A stretch of 40,725 nt of DNA from Bacteroidota bacterium. GTDB lineage: Bacteria > Bacteroidota > Bacteroidia > AKYH767-A > OLB10. The stretch spans positions 1-40,725 of the forward strand of contig JAKPPP010000090.1 in assembly GCA_029547265.1 (NCBI GenBank). Reading direction: 5' to 3'. Shown here in pieces: positions 24,389-32,568 of this stretch. Position numbers and translations under genes: made by a program. The notes below the pieces were generated by a model. It was not told the DNA's origin. It saw only the letters and a list, made by a program, of their open reading frames with translations, and did not search any database. Numbering within the stretch: the first letter of the stretch is position 1; every line of letters begins with the position of its first letter.

Positions 24389-26692
24389 TTACCACATGAA
24401 TAAATTTTGGAGCTGTGGCGCGTTCTGTTTTGATTTGATTGATTTACTTTTCTTCGGCCTCAAGAATCCAGTATGGTTTCTTTTTTCTTTCATCGCATTA
24501 ATAACGAAATGCACTTCTTCTAAACGGTATTCTTCTTTCACCATTTCTGCATTTGCGATTAATTGATCACGATCAGAGTCTGCTTTTACAACATAGAGAT
24601 TTAAGTCGCTCCATTTCATAAACGGAATGGCGTCGATATATTCTCCTACTTCAGGTGTATCAACAATTACTGCATCGTAATGTAAACGCAATTCGTCAAT
24701 AATATCTTTAGTTCGTGATGTCGCAATTAAATGCCCTATTGGTTGTTCTCCATTACCGGCAGTTATTACATCCAGATGTGGAATATTAGTGATTTGAATA
24801 ACGTTCTGTAATGACGATTGTTGCATATAAACATCTTTCATTCCTTCTATGCCACGAACGTCAAACCATTCTGCCATCATTGGAGCATAGGTGTTTAAAT
24901 CAACAAGGATTACTTTTTTATCCTGAGCGGCTAGTGTTCGTGCTAATTGTGCAGCAACAAACGACTTCCCTTCCCCTTTCAATGTACTGGTCACCGTAAC
25001 CACCATAGATTTGTTATGGGGTTGGTTCATTAGTATTCGGGTAGTGAGTGCAGTAAAGTTTTTGTATGCCGGTTGTCCCTTCGACATTTTTTCGATATGA
25101 CCAATTACTGGTATCGTTGAGTTATAAGTAATGTCTTCCGGAGTATTAACTCTTGGTTTAGCATAATGACGAGCATAGGCTAATATTACTCCAATTATAA
25201 ATCCGATGAATGCTGCAATTCCTAAAACAACTTCTCTGCGAGGAGCCACTTGTGCTTCCGGTACTACAGCCGATTCTAATACACGATTGAATGAAACATC
25301 TACCTGACGAGTAATTAAGGCTTCTGTTCTCTTTTCAATTAAGAAGTTGTAAATTTTCTCGTATAAGAAGTAGTTACGATTTAATTCTTGAAGTGTGCTT
25401 TCTTTTTCCGGCAGACCGTTGAATGTTGCTTTTTCATCATCAATCGCTATTAACAACTCATCTTGACGAGCTAATAATTTACGTCGAGTATTGTTTACGC
25501 TTTCAATCAAGAAAGCCTTTTGCTGAGTGATATCAACGTCAATGTTTTTTACTTTATCACTTTCTTCGGTGTATTTTTTTAATGTTTCGTCGCGTTCTCT
25601 GATTTTAGTATTTAATCTAGTAACGGCATCAGTAAACAACCCATCTTGAATTGATCCTAAATCAGGACCAGTAAATTTAATCTCACGGTTATGGCGTAAA
25701 TAATCACTAAGCTTTTCTAATGTTGCCAGTTGCATATTGATATCCACTTTCTGGATTTCAAGTTGCCCAAGTGTTTTATAAGTTGCTTCTGTTTCTTGAG
25801 AAATATTTACGATTTCATTTTTTATTCTGTATGATTTTATCGCATCACGTGCATTATCAAGTTCAGCACCTACAGTTGCTAATTGGTTATTGATGAAATC
25901 GACAGTATTACCTGCTAAATCTTGTTTATCTACTATGCTTTGGTTGATGTATGCTTCCGCAACAGCGTTAACTAACTTCGATGCTTTTTCAGCAACCGGA
26001 TGTGTATAATATACTTTAATGATATTTACATCTTTGTCGAGTGCCTTAACAAGATAATCTTTGTTTTGCAATTTCGCTGCTAACGCATTTTTTGAGTAAA
26101 CAACAAACTCCCAATTTTTATCGAGCGATGCCGATGATTTATATTTGATGATGTTTGGCTCTTTGTTAACTGTGATACAAACTCCTCTATCGCAAATCTG
26201 TTTCCCGAATTCTCCTTCTTTCTCAATTGATGTTCCATGAAAATCATAAACAACAGAAAATTTCTCTCCCCCGAGATACTGAAATTTATATTGCTGTTTA
26301 ACGAATGAACTATCTGTTATCGAGAAGTCAACTCTGAAAGGTGCTTCGTGATATTTTTCTTCTGTTTTAAGTTCGCTTACTTGATAGTACTCTACGTAAA
26401 AATCTAAACGGTCTAATGCTTTTTCAAACAACGAACGTGACTTTAACACCTCCACTTCTGTTTGAACTTTTGCATTTCCTTTAAAGACATCGAAATCGCG
26501 ATACAAATTACTGTTCGCCATTCCTTGCTGAGAGTCTTCAATTTTTAATGTTGCCACTGCCTGGTATTCAGGTGTCGCCATATATAAATAGCGAGTGGCG
26601 ATCACACATGAAATCGCGATACATATTACTACTATGTACCATCGTTTCTTAAGTGGATAAAGTAAATGAGCTATACTTCCGGGGGTGCGCAT
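24389..26692 (-). CDS. Wzc-like polysaccharide co-polymerase with degenerate kinase-type ATPase domain
   Basis: A 767-residue inner-membrane protein. It has a first membrane span (about 18-36), a Wzz domain, a long periplasmic coiled coil (about 265-440), a second span preceded by a Pro-rich motif (about 476-508) and a cytoplasmic ATPase domain. Walker A is STLKGEGKSF (569-578) and Walker B is AVIVDTPE (674-681). The Walker A' position reads VILVDLNTYAP, where bacterial tyrosine kinases normally have DxDxR, and the C-terminal tail (after about 735) is Lys-rich with no Tyr cluster. It likely sets chain length together with the Wza-like lipoprotein; kinase activity is doubtful. I use the ATG at 26692, 2 bases after the Wza-like stop; a TTG at 26698 is the alternative. 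Confidence 0.9.
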   Translation of the reverse strand: MRTPGSIAHLLYPLKKRWYIVVICIAISCVIATRYLYMATPEYQAVATLKIEDSQQGMANSNLYRDFDVFKGNAKVQTEVEVLKSRSLFEKALDRLDFYVEYYQVSELKTEEKYHEAPFRVDFSITDSSFVKQQYKFQYLGGEKFSVVYDFHGTSIEKEGEFGKQICDRGVCITVNKEPNIIKYKSSASLDKNWEFVVYSKNALAAKLQNKDYLVKALDKDVNIIKVYYTHPVAEKASKLVNAVAEAYINQSIVDKQDLAGNTVDFINNQLATVGAELDNARDAIKSYRIKNEIVNISQETEATYKTLGQLEIQKVDINMQLATLEKLSDYLRHNREIKFTGPDLGSIQDGLFTDAVTRLNTKIRERDETLKKYTEESDKVKNIDVDITQQKAFLIESVNNTRRKLLARQDELLIAIDDEKATFNGLPEKESTLQELNRNYFLYEKIYNFLIEKRTEALITRQVDVSFNRVLESAVVPEAQVAPRREVVLGIAAFIGFIIGVILAYARHYAKPRVNTPEDITYNSTIPVIGHIEKMSKGQPAYKNFTALTTRILMNQPHNKSMVVTVTSTLKGEGKSFVAAQLARTLAAQDKKVILVDLNTYAPMMAEWFDVRGIEGMKDVYMQQSSLQNVIQITNIPHLDVITAGNGEQPIGHLIATSRTKDIIDELRLHYDAVIVDTPEVGEYIDAIPFMKWSDLNLYVVKADSDRDQLIANAEMVKEEYRLEEVHFVINAMKEKRNHTGFLRPKKSKSIKSKQNAPQLQNLFMW

Positions 26693-26694
26693 AT

Positions 26695-27453
26695 TCAATT
26701 ATTTTGTGAAACATTATACACTAGTGCTAGTGCAGTAAGCAAACTGGCAATCGGAATTAGCTTAGATGCTATTCGATCGAATTTTTTTCCTCCTGTTGGC
26801 GGGATATAAATAACATCTCCCGGCAGGACACGCGTTTCGTTGAACGCAATATTTGTTAAATCAATTTTAATTGATTCTTTTCCTCTAATAATTTTAATTT
26901 GCTTTGTTTTAGCATAGTCGGTTAATCCCGATGACTTTCCTAAAACATCGGTTAATCGAATATTGTCTGAGCTGAAAACATAAATACCCGGACGTTGTAC
27001 TTCTCCTAAAACCGTTACTTGATTGTTCAGTACTTTAATAGTAACAATCGGGTTCTGGATATTTTTCGAATATTCTTTTTTGATTTGTTGCGATGCTTCT
27101 GCAATTGTTAGTCCACCGAGTTTAATAACTCCAATTTGTGGAAGTGTTACATTTCCTTCAGCATCTAACATTACCCATTTACCTGATTCTTCAGCTACAC
27201 TATATACGGTATGCACCGATCCAATACTTAGTTCGTCGTGCTCCCATACGCTGATGGTAATTTTATCGTCGGGTTGTAAAATCTTGCTCTCCTTTCCTTC
27301 ATCCACTTTTACGGCAGCTGATGCATTACTACCACTACCACTATTGTGGGTGTATAATACATTTTTGCTGCAAGAGCTCATTAGCAGTACCATAATCAAT
27401 AAGATTAGGACAGCAATGACGCTTTTTAGAAAAAAATCGGTTCTGGTTTTCAT
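26695..27453 (-). CDS. Wza-like polysaccharide export lipoprotein (Poly_export/SLBB)
   Basis: A 252-residue outer-membrane lipoprotein. The lipobox LLMSSC puts the acylated Cys at position 28. The Poly_export domain starts at ILQPDDKITISVWEHDELS and runs through VTLPQIGVIKLGGLTIAEA. An SLBB-type domain follows (VTVLGEVQRPGIYVFSSDNIRLTDVL), and then GDVIYIPPTGGK. The C terminus has a hydrophobic helix (IASLLTALALVYNVS), a possible membrane-spanning element as in Wza. It should form the exit channel working with the Wzc-like partner whose gene follows at once. As the first gene of the 21-kb run its promoter should lie in 27454-27593. Shorter than E. coli Wza, as is usual in Bacteroidota. Confidence 0.93.
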   Translation of the reverse strand: MKTRTDFFLKSVIAVLILLIMVLLMSSCSKNVLYTHNSGSGSNASAAVKVDEGKESKILQPDDKITISVWEHDELSIGSVHTVYSVAEESGKWVMLDAEGNVTLPQIGVIKLGGLTIAEASQQIKKEYSKNIQNPIVTIKVLNNQVTVLGEVQRPGIYVFSSDNIRLTDVLGKSSGLTDYAKTKQIKIIRGKESIKIDLTNIAFNETRVLPGDVIYIPPTGGKKFDRIASKLIPIASLLTALALVYNVSQNN

Positions 27454-27593
27454 GGTTTTTAGCTCATTAACTCAATCTAGAGGGCACTCTCTCTTAGCGT
27501 AATTAAACCGAATCAGGTTAAAAAAGGTTACAAAATCACCAAAATATTACATCAATTATTGCAAGTTCGAACACGCTCCAAAAAAGGAATTTC
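27454..27593. other. Leader/promoter region of the polysaccharide operon
   Basis: About 140 bases between the Wza-like start and the msrB terminator. On the minus strand TGATTTTG (27538-27531) matches TAnnTTTG in 7 of 8 positions and TTG at 27564-27562 lies 23 bases upstream, a borderline promoter that would leave a leader of about 70 bases. No antiterminator-gene, riboswitch or strong hairpin was recognised. Confidence 0.35.
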
Positions 27594-27627
27594 ACAAAAA
27601 AAGCCTCCGTTTTTTGAACGAAGGCTT
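27594..27627 (-). terminator. Intrinsic terminator downstream of msrB
   Basis: On the minus strand the arms AAGCCTTCGTT and AACGGAGGCTT (27627-27601) form an 11-bp stem with one mismatch and a short loop, followed at once by a run of T. It lies 37 bases after the msrB stop and isolates msrB from the polysaccharide operon leader. Confidence 0.85.
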
Positions 27628-27663
27628 ATCTGTTTGGTTGCGATTTGGAGTCGGTTCCTGGAC

Positions 27664-28227
27664 TTATTTTTTGTCCGGTTCAAACTCTAACACAATGGAA
27701 TTCATGCAGAAACGCTTATATGTAGGTGCCGGGCCATCATCGAAGATATGTCCTAAATGTCCACGGCAGCGACCACACATCACTTCTGTTCTTTGCATTC
27801 CATATGAGTTATCGTCCTCATACACAACACTATTGGGCTTCAACGACTCATAAAAACTTGGCCATCCGCATGAGCTTCCGAATTTGGCATCCGAACGAAA
27901 CAACGGATTTCCACAAGCGGCACAGTAATAAGTACCTAGGCCTTCAAAATCCCAATATTTGCCTGTAAAAGCTCTTTCTGTGCCTTTATTTCGGGCAATA
28001 TAGTAGACATCTTCCGGTAAAACCTTTTTCCATTCGGCATCAGAAATATGAAGAACGGATGTATCAGTTCTTGAATAATATGGATTTTGGGGATGTAGTG
28101 AATCTTTCATGGTTGGGGTAAATGGTTTATTATCAGCTTGTCCGCTTTGCGAGCAACCGTAAAGCAGTAGTAGAACGGCAAAAAGTGAAATTACTGTTTT
28201 GCCGGTGTTTTTAAGTAGGTTATTCAT
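27664..28227 (-). CDS. msrB: Peptide-methionine (R)-S-oxide reductase, lipoprotein form
   Basis: A 187-residue MsrB that reduces methionine-R-sulfoxide in proteins. The N terminus is a lipoprotein signal with lipobox LLYGC (Cys25), so the enzyme is anchored outside the cytoplasm, unlike most stand-alone MsrB. The SelR domain covers about 63-185. Zinc ligands are Cys102/Cys105 (YCAACG) and Cys151/Cys154 (CGRCRGHLGHIFDDGP), and the catalytic Cys174 is in YKRFCMNS; Cys120 in GSSCGWPSF may act as resolving Cys. All residues needed for activity are present. It presumably repairs oxidised envelope proteins and needs a periplasmic or membrane reductant not encoded here. It is a single-gene unit with a clear terminator. 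Confidence 0.95.
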   Translation of the reverse strand: MNNLLKNTGKTVISLFAVLLLLYGCSQSGQADNKPFTPTMKDSLHPQNPYYSRTDTSVLHISDAEWKKVLPEDVYYIARNKGTERAFTGKYWDFEGLGTYYCAACGNPLFRSDAKFGSSCGWPSFYESLKPNSVVYEDDNSYGMQRTEVMCGRCRGHLGHIFDDGPAPTYKRFCMNSIVLEFEPDKK

Positions 28228-28523
28228 CGTTTATGTGTTGTTCATAGTGCAGTCGCTTTTGAATTGCTTTGCTTGATCAGGGCACGCATTAATAACAACC
28301 GCTCTCGTTTATTGTTTAGTAGAAGAAAGGTCAATTTCCTTACATCTGTAGTAAATTTATTTTTTAACAATCCTCTTCTTCCCAACCCAAATTTAGAAAG
28401 CTTATTCGGTTTGATCATCTTTCGAGTCCATTGCTTTTATCAACACAAGGCAGCTTAAAAGACGAGCCCTCCCCCTCAAAAATTACCATTTATTCGAGTA
28501 TTTTCGCCTCTGTGAATCAGCAC
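28228..28523. other. Divergent intergenic region between msrB and dut
   Basis: A 296-base gap between oppositely oriented genes, expected to contain both promoters. Upstream of dut the sequence TATTTTCG (28499-28506) differs from TAnnTTTG at one base but lacks a clear -33 element. Nothing convincing was found for msrB. An open frame at 28264-28458 shows no protein-like signal. No repeat or RNA gene was seen. Confidence 0.4.
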
Positions 28524-28955
28524 ATGAAAGTAAAAATCATCAACAAGTCGAAACACGCATTGCCGGCTTATGAAACAACGGCTTCTGCAGGAATGGATCT
28601 CAGAGCGAATTTAGAGGAATCGATTACTCTTTCTCCTCTAGAGAGAGCAATGGTTCCTACCGGATTATTCATCGAATTACCCATCGGCTTCGAAGCTCAA
28701 GTTCGCCCTCGTAGTGGCTTAGCGTGGAAGCATGGCTTATCGGTATTGAATAGCCCTGGAACAATCGATGCCGACTACAGAGGTGAAATTAAAGTAGTGC
28801 TGGTGAATTTAAGTAATGAATCTTTCGAGATTAAAGACGGAGAACGCATTGCTCAAATGGTTGTTGCAGCGCATTCGCGTGTTGAATGGGATGCTGTTGA
28901 TAGCCTCGAAGAAACACAACGTGGTGCCGGAGGCTTCGGCTCTACAGGCAAATAA
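28524..28955 (+). CDS. dut: Deoxyuridine 5'-triphosphate nucleotidohydrolase (dUTPase)
   Basis: A trimeric-type dUTPase of 143 residues, which hydrolyses dUTP to dUMP and diphosphate. All five family motifs are visible: ASAGMDLRA (20-28), RPRSGLA (61-67), [11 protein letters not shown] (79-89, with the catalytic Asp), GERIAQMV (106-113) and [10 protein letters not shown] (133-142, the P-loop-like tail). The open frame extends upstream to 28431, but MKVKIINKS at 28524 is the family-typical start. It heads a plus-strand run of envelope genes: the sugar nucleotidyltransferase begins 28 bases downstream. This pairing of a nucleotide-pool enzyme with envelope genes recurs in Bacteroidota, as far as I recall. 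Confidence 0.96.
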   Translation: MKVKIINKSKHALPAYETTASAGMDLRANLEESITLSPLERAMVPTGLFIELPIGFEAQVRPRSGLAWKHGLSVLNSPGTIDADYRGEIKVVLVNLSNESFEIKDGERIAQMVVAAHSRVEWDAVDSLEETQRGAGGFGSTGK

Positions 28956-28983
28956 TTTTAATGCTTACAATTAAACCCCGATT

Positions 28984-29985
28984 ATGAGAATTATTGTTCC
29001 AATGGCAGGTATGGGCAAACGCATGAGGCCACATACTCTTACCACTCCTAAGCCGGTAGTTCCGGTTGCCGGAAAACCGATTGTACAACATTTAGTGGAA
29101 GATATCATCCGCATGTGTAATCAGAAAGTTGAGGAAATTGCTTTCGTAGTCGGACATTTTGGTGAGGAAGCAGAAAAAAATCTTATTGCCATTGCCGAAA
29201 ATTTAGGGGCTAAAGGAACTATCCACTATCAAGATACTCCTCTAGGAACTGCTCATGCTATCCTTTGTGCCGAGTCGGCATTAAAAGGACCTGTAGTAGT
29301 GGCGTTCGCCGATACTTTATTCAGTGCCGACTTCAGAATGGATGCCGATTGCGATGGTGTAATCTGGGTGAAGCAAATTGAAGACCCTCGCCAATTTGGT
29401 GTGGTGAAGACTGAAAAAGACGGTACTATCACTGACTTCGTTGAAAAACCACAAGAGTTTGTGAGCGACTTAGCCATCATCGGAATTTATTATTTGAAGG
29501 ATGGCGAGAACTTGAAAAAGGAATTGCAATATCTAATCGATAATAATATCCGCGATAAAGGTGAATACCAACTTACGAATGCTTTGGAGAACATGAAAAC
29601 CAAAGGACTTCGCCTTAAAGCAGGTAAAGTAGATGAGTGGCTCGATTGTGGTAACAAAGACGCTACCGTTTATACCAACCGCCGTGTTTTAGAGATAAAA
29701 TACCCGAACAACCATATTTCTGATTCGGCACAAATTAAAAATTCGGTAATCATCCCTCCGTGCTATATCGGCGATAAGGTAGTTATCGAAAATTCAGTGG
29801 TAGGTCCGCACGTTTCTGCAGGAAATAACACTAAAATTGTAAATAGCGTAGTTAAAAACAGCATTGTACGTGAACATTGTACTCTTCGTGATGCAGGTAT
29901 CGACAATTCTTTGATAGGAAATCACGTTCATTACAAACAACAGCTCCGCGATTTAAGCATGGGCGATTATTCAACAGAATCATGA
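28984..29985 (+). CDS. Sugar-phosphate nucleotidyltransferase with left-handed beta-helix tail
   Basis: A 333-residue NTP_transferase enzyme making a nucleotide-activated sugar from a sugar-1-phosphate and NTP. The N terminus has the nucleotide loop IIVPMAGMGKRMRPHTL and the KPVVPVAGKPI signature with the catalytic Lys. DTPLGTAHAI, VVAFADTLF and FVEKPQEF follow in family order. From about residue 235 hexapeptide-like turns (AQIKNSVIIPPCYIGDKVVIENSVVGPHV) form a short beta-helix. That layout resembles glucose-1-phosphate thymidylyl- and mannose-1-phosphate guanylyltransferases; the exact sugar and base cannot be fixed by eye. It overlaps the TPR lipoprotein gene by 4 bases (ATGA). Confidence 0.88.
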   Translation: MRIIVPMAGMGKRMRPHTLTTPKPVVPVAGKPIVQHLVEDIIRMCNQKVEEIAFVVGHFGEEAEKNLIAIAENLGAKGTIHYQDTPLGTAHAILCAESALKGPVVVAFADTLFSADFRMDADCDGVIWVKQIEDPRQFGVVKTEKDGTITDFVEKPQEFVSDLAIIGIYYLKDGENLKKELQYLIDNNIRDKGEYQLTNALENMKTKGLRLKAGKVDEWLDCGNKDATVYTNRRVLEIKYPNNHISDSAQIKNSVIIPPCYIGDKVVIENSVVGPHVSAGNNTKIVNSVVKNSIVREHCTLRDAGIDNSLIGNHVHYKQQLRDLSMGDYSTES

Positions 29986-31727
29986 TTTTAAAACGAGTTC
30001 TCCTTCTTCCTCTTTTTGCAGGTCTTATCATTATTAACGGTTGCGGCTCTACGAAAAAGACTGCTTCCGCTCCGGGCAACAAGCCTACCTCTAAACAAGA
30101 GGAAGAGAACCGCATTAAAGCTACTTATATGTTTTTCGATGCGATGAAAGAGAAACTCGTTGGCAATCCCGAGAAAGCCGCTGAGCAATTTGCCTTGGTA
30201 CTTCGTACCGATCCAAAAAATCATGCTGCCATGTTTGAGCTCGCTTCTATCTATAATGATGGGAAGCGTTATGCAGATGCATTATTTTTCTCTAAACAAG
30301 CTGCAGATCTTAATCCCGATAATGAATGGTACCAATTGTTATTGGCCGATTCTTACGAAAACAATGGCAAGGCTGAAGAAGCAGGAGTGATTTTTCATAA
30401 GCTAGCAAAAGAACATCCCGATCGTCTCGATTATCAGTTTCAGGAAGCTGAAACGTTCCTCATGCAGAATAAACTTCCGGAAGCAATTCGACTGTATGAT
30501 CAAATTGAAGAGAAGATGGGTGTTAATCGCGACCTTACTTCTCAGAAGCAGCGCTTATACCTGAAACAAGGAAATATTAAAGCTGCAGCAAATGAAATTG
30601 AAAAGTTGATTGCTACCGATCCTCAGAATATCGAGTATTATACTATGTTGGTTGATTTGTATTCGGCTAACAACATGAAAGAGGAAACGATGAAGACGAT
30701 TACCAGAATGCAGGCAATCGATCCTGAAAATCCTACTATCTCTTTGGCATTAGCAGAACAATATCGTGCTAACGGACAAAAAGCAGAATCTTTTGATCAA
30801 TTAAAGAAGGCGTTTAGCTCGAAGATGCTTTCTCCCGATGTAAAAATCAGAATCTTAACATCTTATTTCCCTTTAGTGCAGAATGACTCTGAGATGATGG
30901 GACAAGCGATGGAGTTGAGTAAACGCATGAGCGAAACTCATCCGCAAGAAGCAGCTGCACAAGCAGTATATGGCGACTTTCTCTCTATCAATCGCGATTA
31001 TGCAAAGGCTAGAGATCAATATCGCTTGTCGTTAGCAATTGACAAACAAAATCTGCAAGCTTGGCAACAATTAATGTTAGTTGAATCTGATTTGCAGGAT
31101 TATGTAGCAATGGAAAAAGAATCGGAAGAAGCATTAGGTTTATTTGCCGATCAAAGTGTGCTGTATTTATTTAATGGTATTGCAAAAATTCAGAATAAAA
31201 GATACGAAGAGGCGGCCAAGACATTATTGAGCGGAAGTAAAATGGTTGTGGATAATGATGCACAACTTATAGAATTCTATTCGAACCTTGGTGATGTTTA
31301 CAATAAACTGAAACGTTACGAAGATTCAGATAAATATTACGACAAAGGATTAAAACTAGATCCTTCAAACGCGAATATCCTTAATAACTGGGCATACTAT
31401 TTATCGCTAAGAAAAGCAGATTTAGAGAAAGCTGCTGAGATGTCGAAAAAATCGAATGAGTTAATTCCGAATAATCCTTCTAATGAAGATACTTATGCGT
31501 GGGTATTGTTTGTACAAGGAAAGTATGTAGATGCAAAAGTGTGGATCGAGAAAGCACTAGAGCATGGAGGAAATACGAACGGTACCATTCTTGAACATTA
31601 CGGAGATGTATTGTTTAAACTAGGGAACATCGATTCGGCAGTAAGTAAGTGGAAAGAAGCTAAGGCTACAGGTGATCACTCAGAACAAATTGACAAGAAA
31701 ATCAGCGATAAGAAATTCTATGAATAA
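29982..31727 (+). CDS. TPR-repeat lipoprotein
   Basis: A 581-residue lipoprotein with signal sequence and lipobox IINGC (Cys21). The remainder is almost entirely tetratricopeptide repeats, seen as KNHAAMFELASIYNDGKRYADALFF and, near the C terminus, LIEFYSNLGDVYNKLKRYEDSDKYYDKGLKLDPSN and AYYLSLRKADLEKAAEMSKKSNEL. It is likely anchored at the inner leaflet of the outer membrane or in the periplasm and works as a protein-protein scaffold. Its start overlaps the nucleotidyltransferase stop (ATGA) and its end overlaps the DUF4292 gene by 8 bases, so the three are co-translated. Partners are probably the DUF4292 lipoprotein and the EnvC-like protein downstream. Confidence 0.88.
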   Translation: MILKRVLLLPLFAGLIIINGCGSTKKTASAPGNKPTSKQEEENRIKATYMFFDAMKEKLVGNPEKAAEQFALVLRTDPKNHAAMFELASIYNDGKRYADALFFSKQAADLNPDNEWYQLLLADSYENNGKAEEAGVIFHKLAKEHPDRLDYQFQEAETFLMQNKLPEAIRLYDQIEEKMGVNRDLTSQKQRLYLKQGNIKAAANEIEKLIATDPQNIEYYTMLVDLYSANNMKEETMKTITRMQAIDPENPTISLALAEQYRANGQKAESFDQLKKAFSSKMLSPDVKIRILTSYFPLVQNDSEMMGQAMELSKRMSETHPQEAAAQAVYGDFLSINRDYAKARDQYRLSLAIDKQNLQAWQQLMLVESDLQDYVAMEKESEEALGLFADQSVLYLFNGIAKIQNKRYEEAAKTLLSGSKMVVDNDAQLIEFYSNLGDVYNKLKRYEDSDKYYDKGLKLDPSNANILNNWAYYLSLRKADLEKAAEMSKKSNELIPNNPSNEDTYAWVLFVQGKYVDAKVWIEKALEHGGNTNGTILEHYGDVLFKLGNIDSAVSKWKEAKATGDHSEQIDKKISDKKFYE

Positions 31728-32568
31728 TTCGTTTCATCGGATATTCGTAGCCGTTATATGCATTTCGGCAACTTTGCTATTGCCTTCGTGCCGTAGTAGG
31801 AAAGCTATCATGCCTCCAAATTCTACAACCGAAATTCGTCCGATGCAGGATAAATCGGTGCAAGAATTATTAGGCAAACTCGACTCTGCTTCTTTTAAAC
31901 CTGAATGGGTAACAGCTAAAGCAAGTGTTACCACTATTCAAGATGGTAGCGAGACTTCTTTTAATATCAGTATGCGCAGCAAGAAAGACAGCGTAATCTG
32001 GGTTTCTATTTCTCCCCTCTTAGGAATTGAAGTTGCGCGTGTGATGGTAACAGCGGACTCAGTGAAGTTCCTCGATCGTATTCATGCAAAATATCAAGCA
32101 ACCAGCTTTGAAACAGTGAATAAGTTACTTCAAATGAAAGTGAACTTCGAAATTGTTCAAGCTATTCTTTTCGGAAATTTCTTCGCATATAAGAAAAATG
32201 AAAATCGATTTAACTCCGTTTATCTCGAAGACAAATACTATATCTTGAGTTCACTCAATAAAAAGAATTTACGTCGTGCATTAGAGGAGAAAGATCCGAA
32301 TAAACCTGTTATTCAAGACGTATATGTTGATGAGAATAGCTTTCGCATCGATAAGCTACAAGTAGAGGATCAAAAGATCAATAAGATGCTCACTACCGAT
32401 TATGATGACTTCCGCGAAACTACCGGAGGATTATTCCCTTTTAAATCGACTACTAAAATTATTGCCGATAAAAGTTTCGAAATACATATAGAGTACGGAA
32501 AAGTAACTGTTAGTGAACCACAGGAATTTCCATTCAACGTCCCTTCCAATTATGAACGCATTCGCTAA
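31720..32568 (+). CDS. DUF4292-family lipoprotein (LolA/LolB-like)
   Basis: A 282-residue lipoprotein with lipobox LLPSC (Cys24). The mature part contains WVTAKASVTTIQDGSETSFN, SVIWVSISPLLGIEVARVMV and a C-terminal LFPFKSTTKIIADKSFEIHI segment, the pattern of DUF4292. That family is predicted to share the open beta-barrel fold of LolA/LolB carriers. A role in lipid or lipoprotein handling at the outer membrane is inference from fold and neighbours. I start at the ATG at 31720, which overlaps the TPR gene by 8 bases; the upstream frame to 31672 adds a charged, non-signal-like stretch. The next gene begins 17 bases before this one ends. Confidence 0.85.
   Translation: MNNSFHRIFVAVICISATLLLPSCRSRKAIMPPNSTTEIRPMQDKSVQELLGKLDSASFKPEWVTAKASVTTIQDGSETSFNISMRSKKDSVIWVSISPLLGIEVARVMVTADSVKFLDRIHAKYQATSFETVNKLLQMKVNFEIVQAILFGNFFAYKKNENRFNSVYLEDKYYILSSLNKKNLRRALEEKDPNKPVIQDVYVDENSFRIDKLQVEDQKINKMLTTDYDDFRETTGGLFPFKSTTKIIADKSFEIHIEYGKVTVSEPQEFPFNVPSNYERIR

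Noticed and set aside
14118..27560. Shared TTGATGTAATATT at the end of the glycosyltransferase gene (near 14130) and upstream of the Wza-like gene (near 27550)
   Set aside because: Identical 13-base pairs are expected by chance many times in 40 kb of AT-rich DNA on two strands; one copy overlaps a stop codon.
28264..28458. 64-codon plus-strand open frame upstream of dut
   Set aside because: No recognisable content and no family-like start; best explained as chance in a divergent intergenic region.
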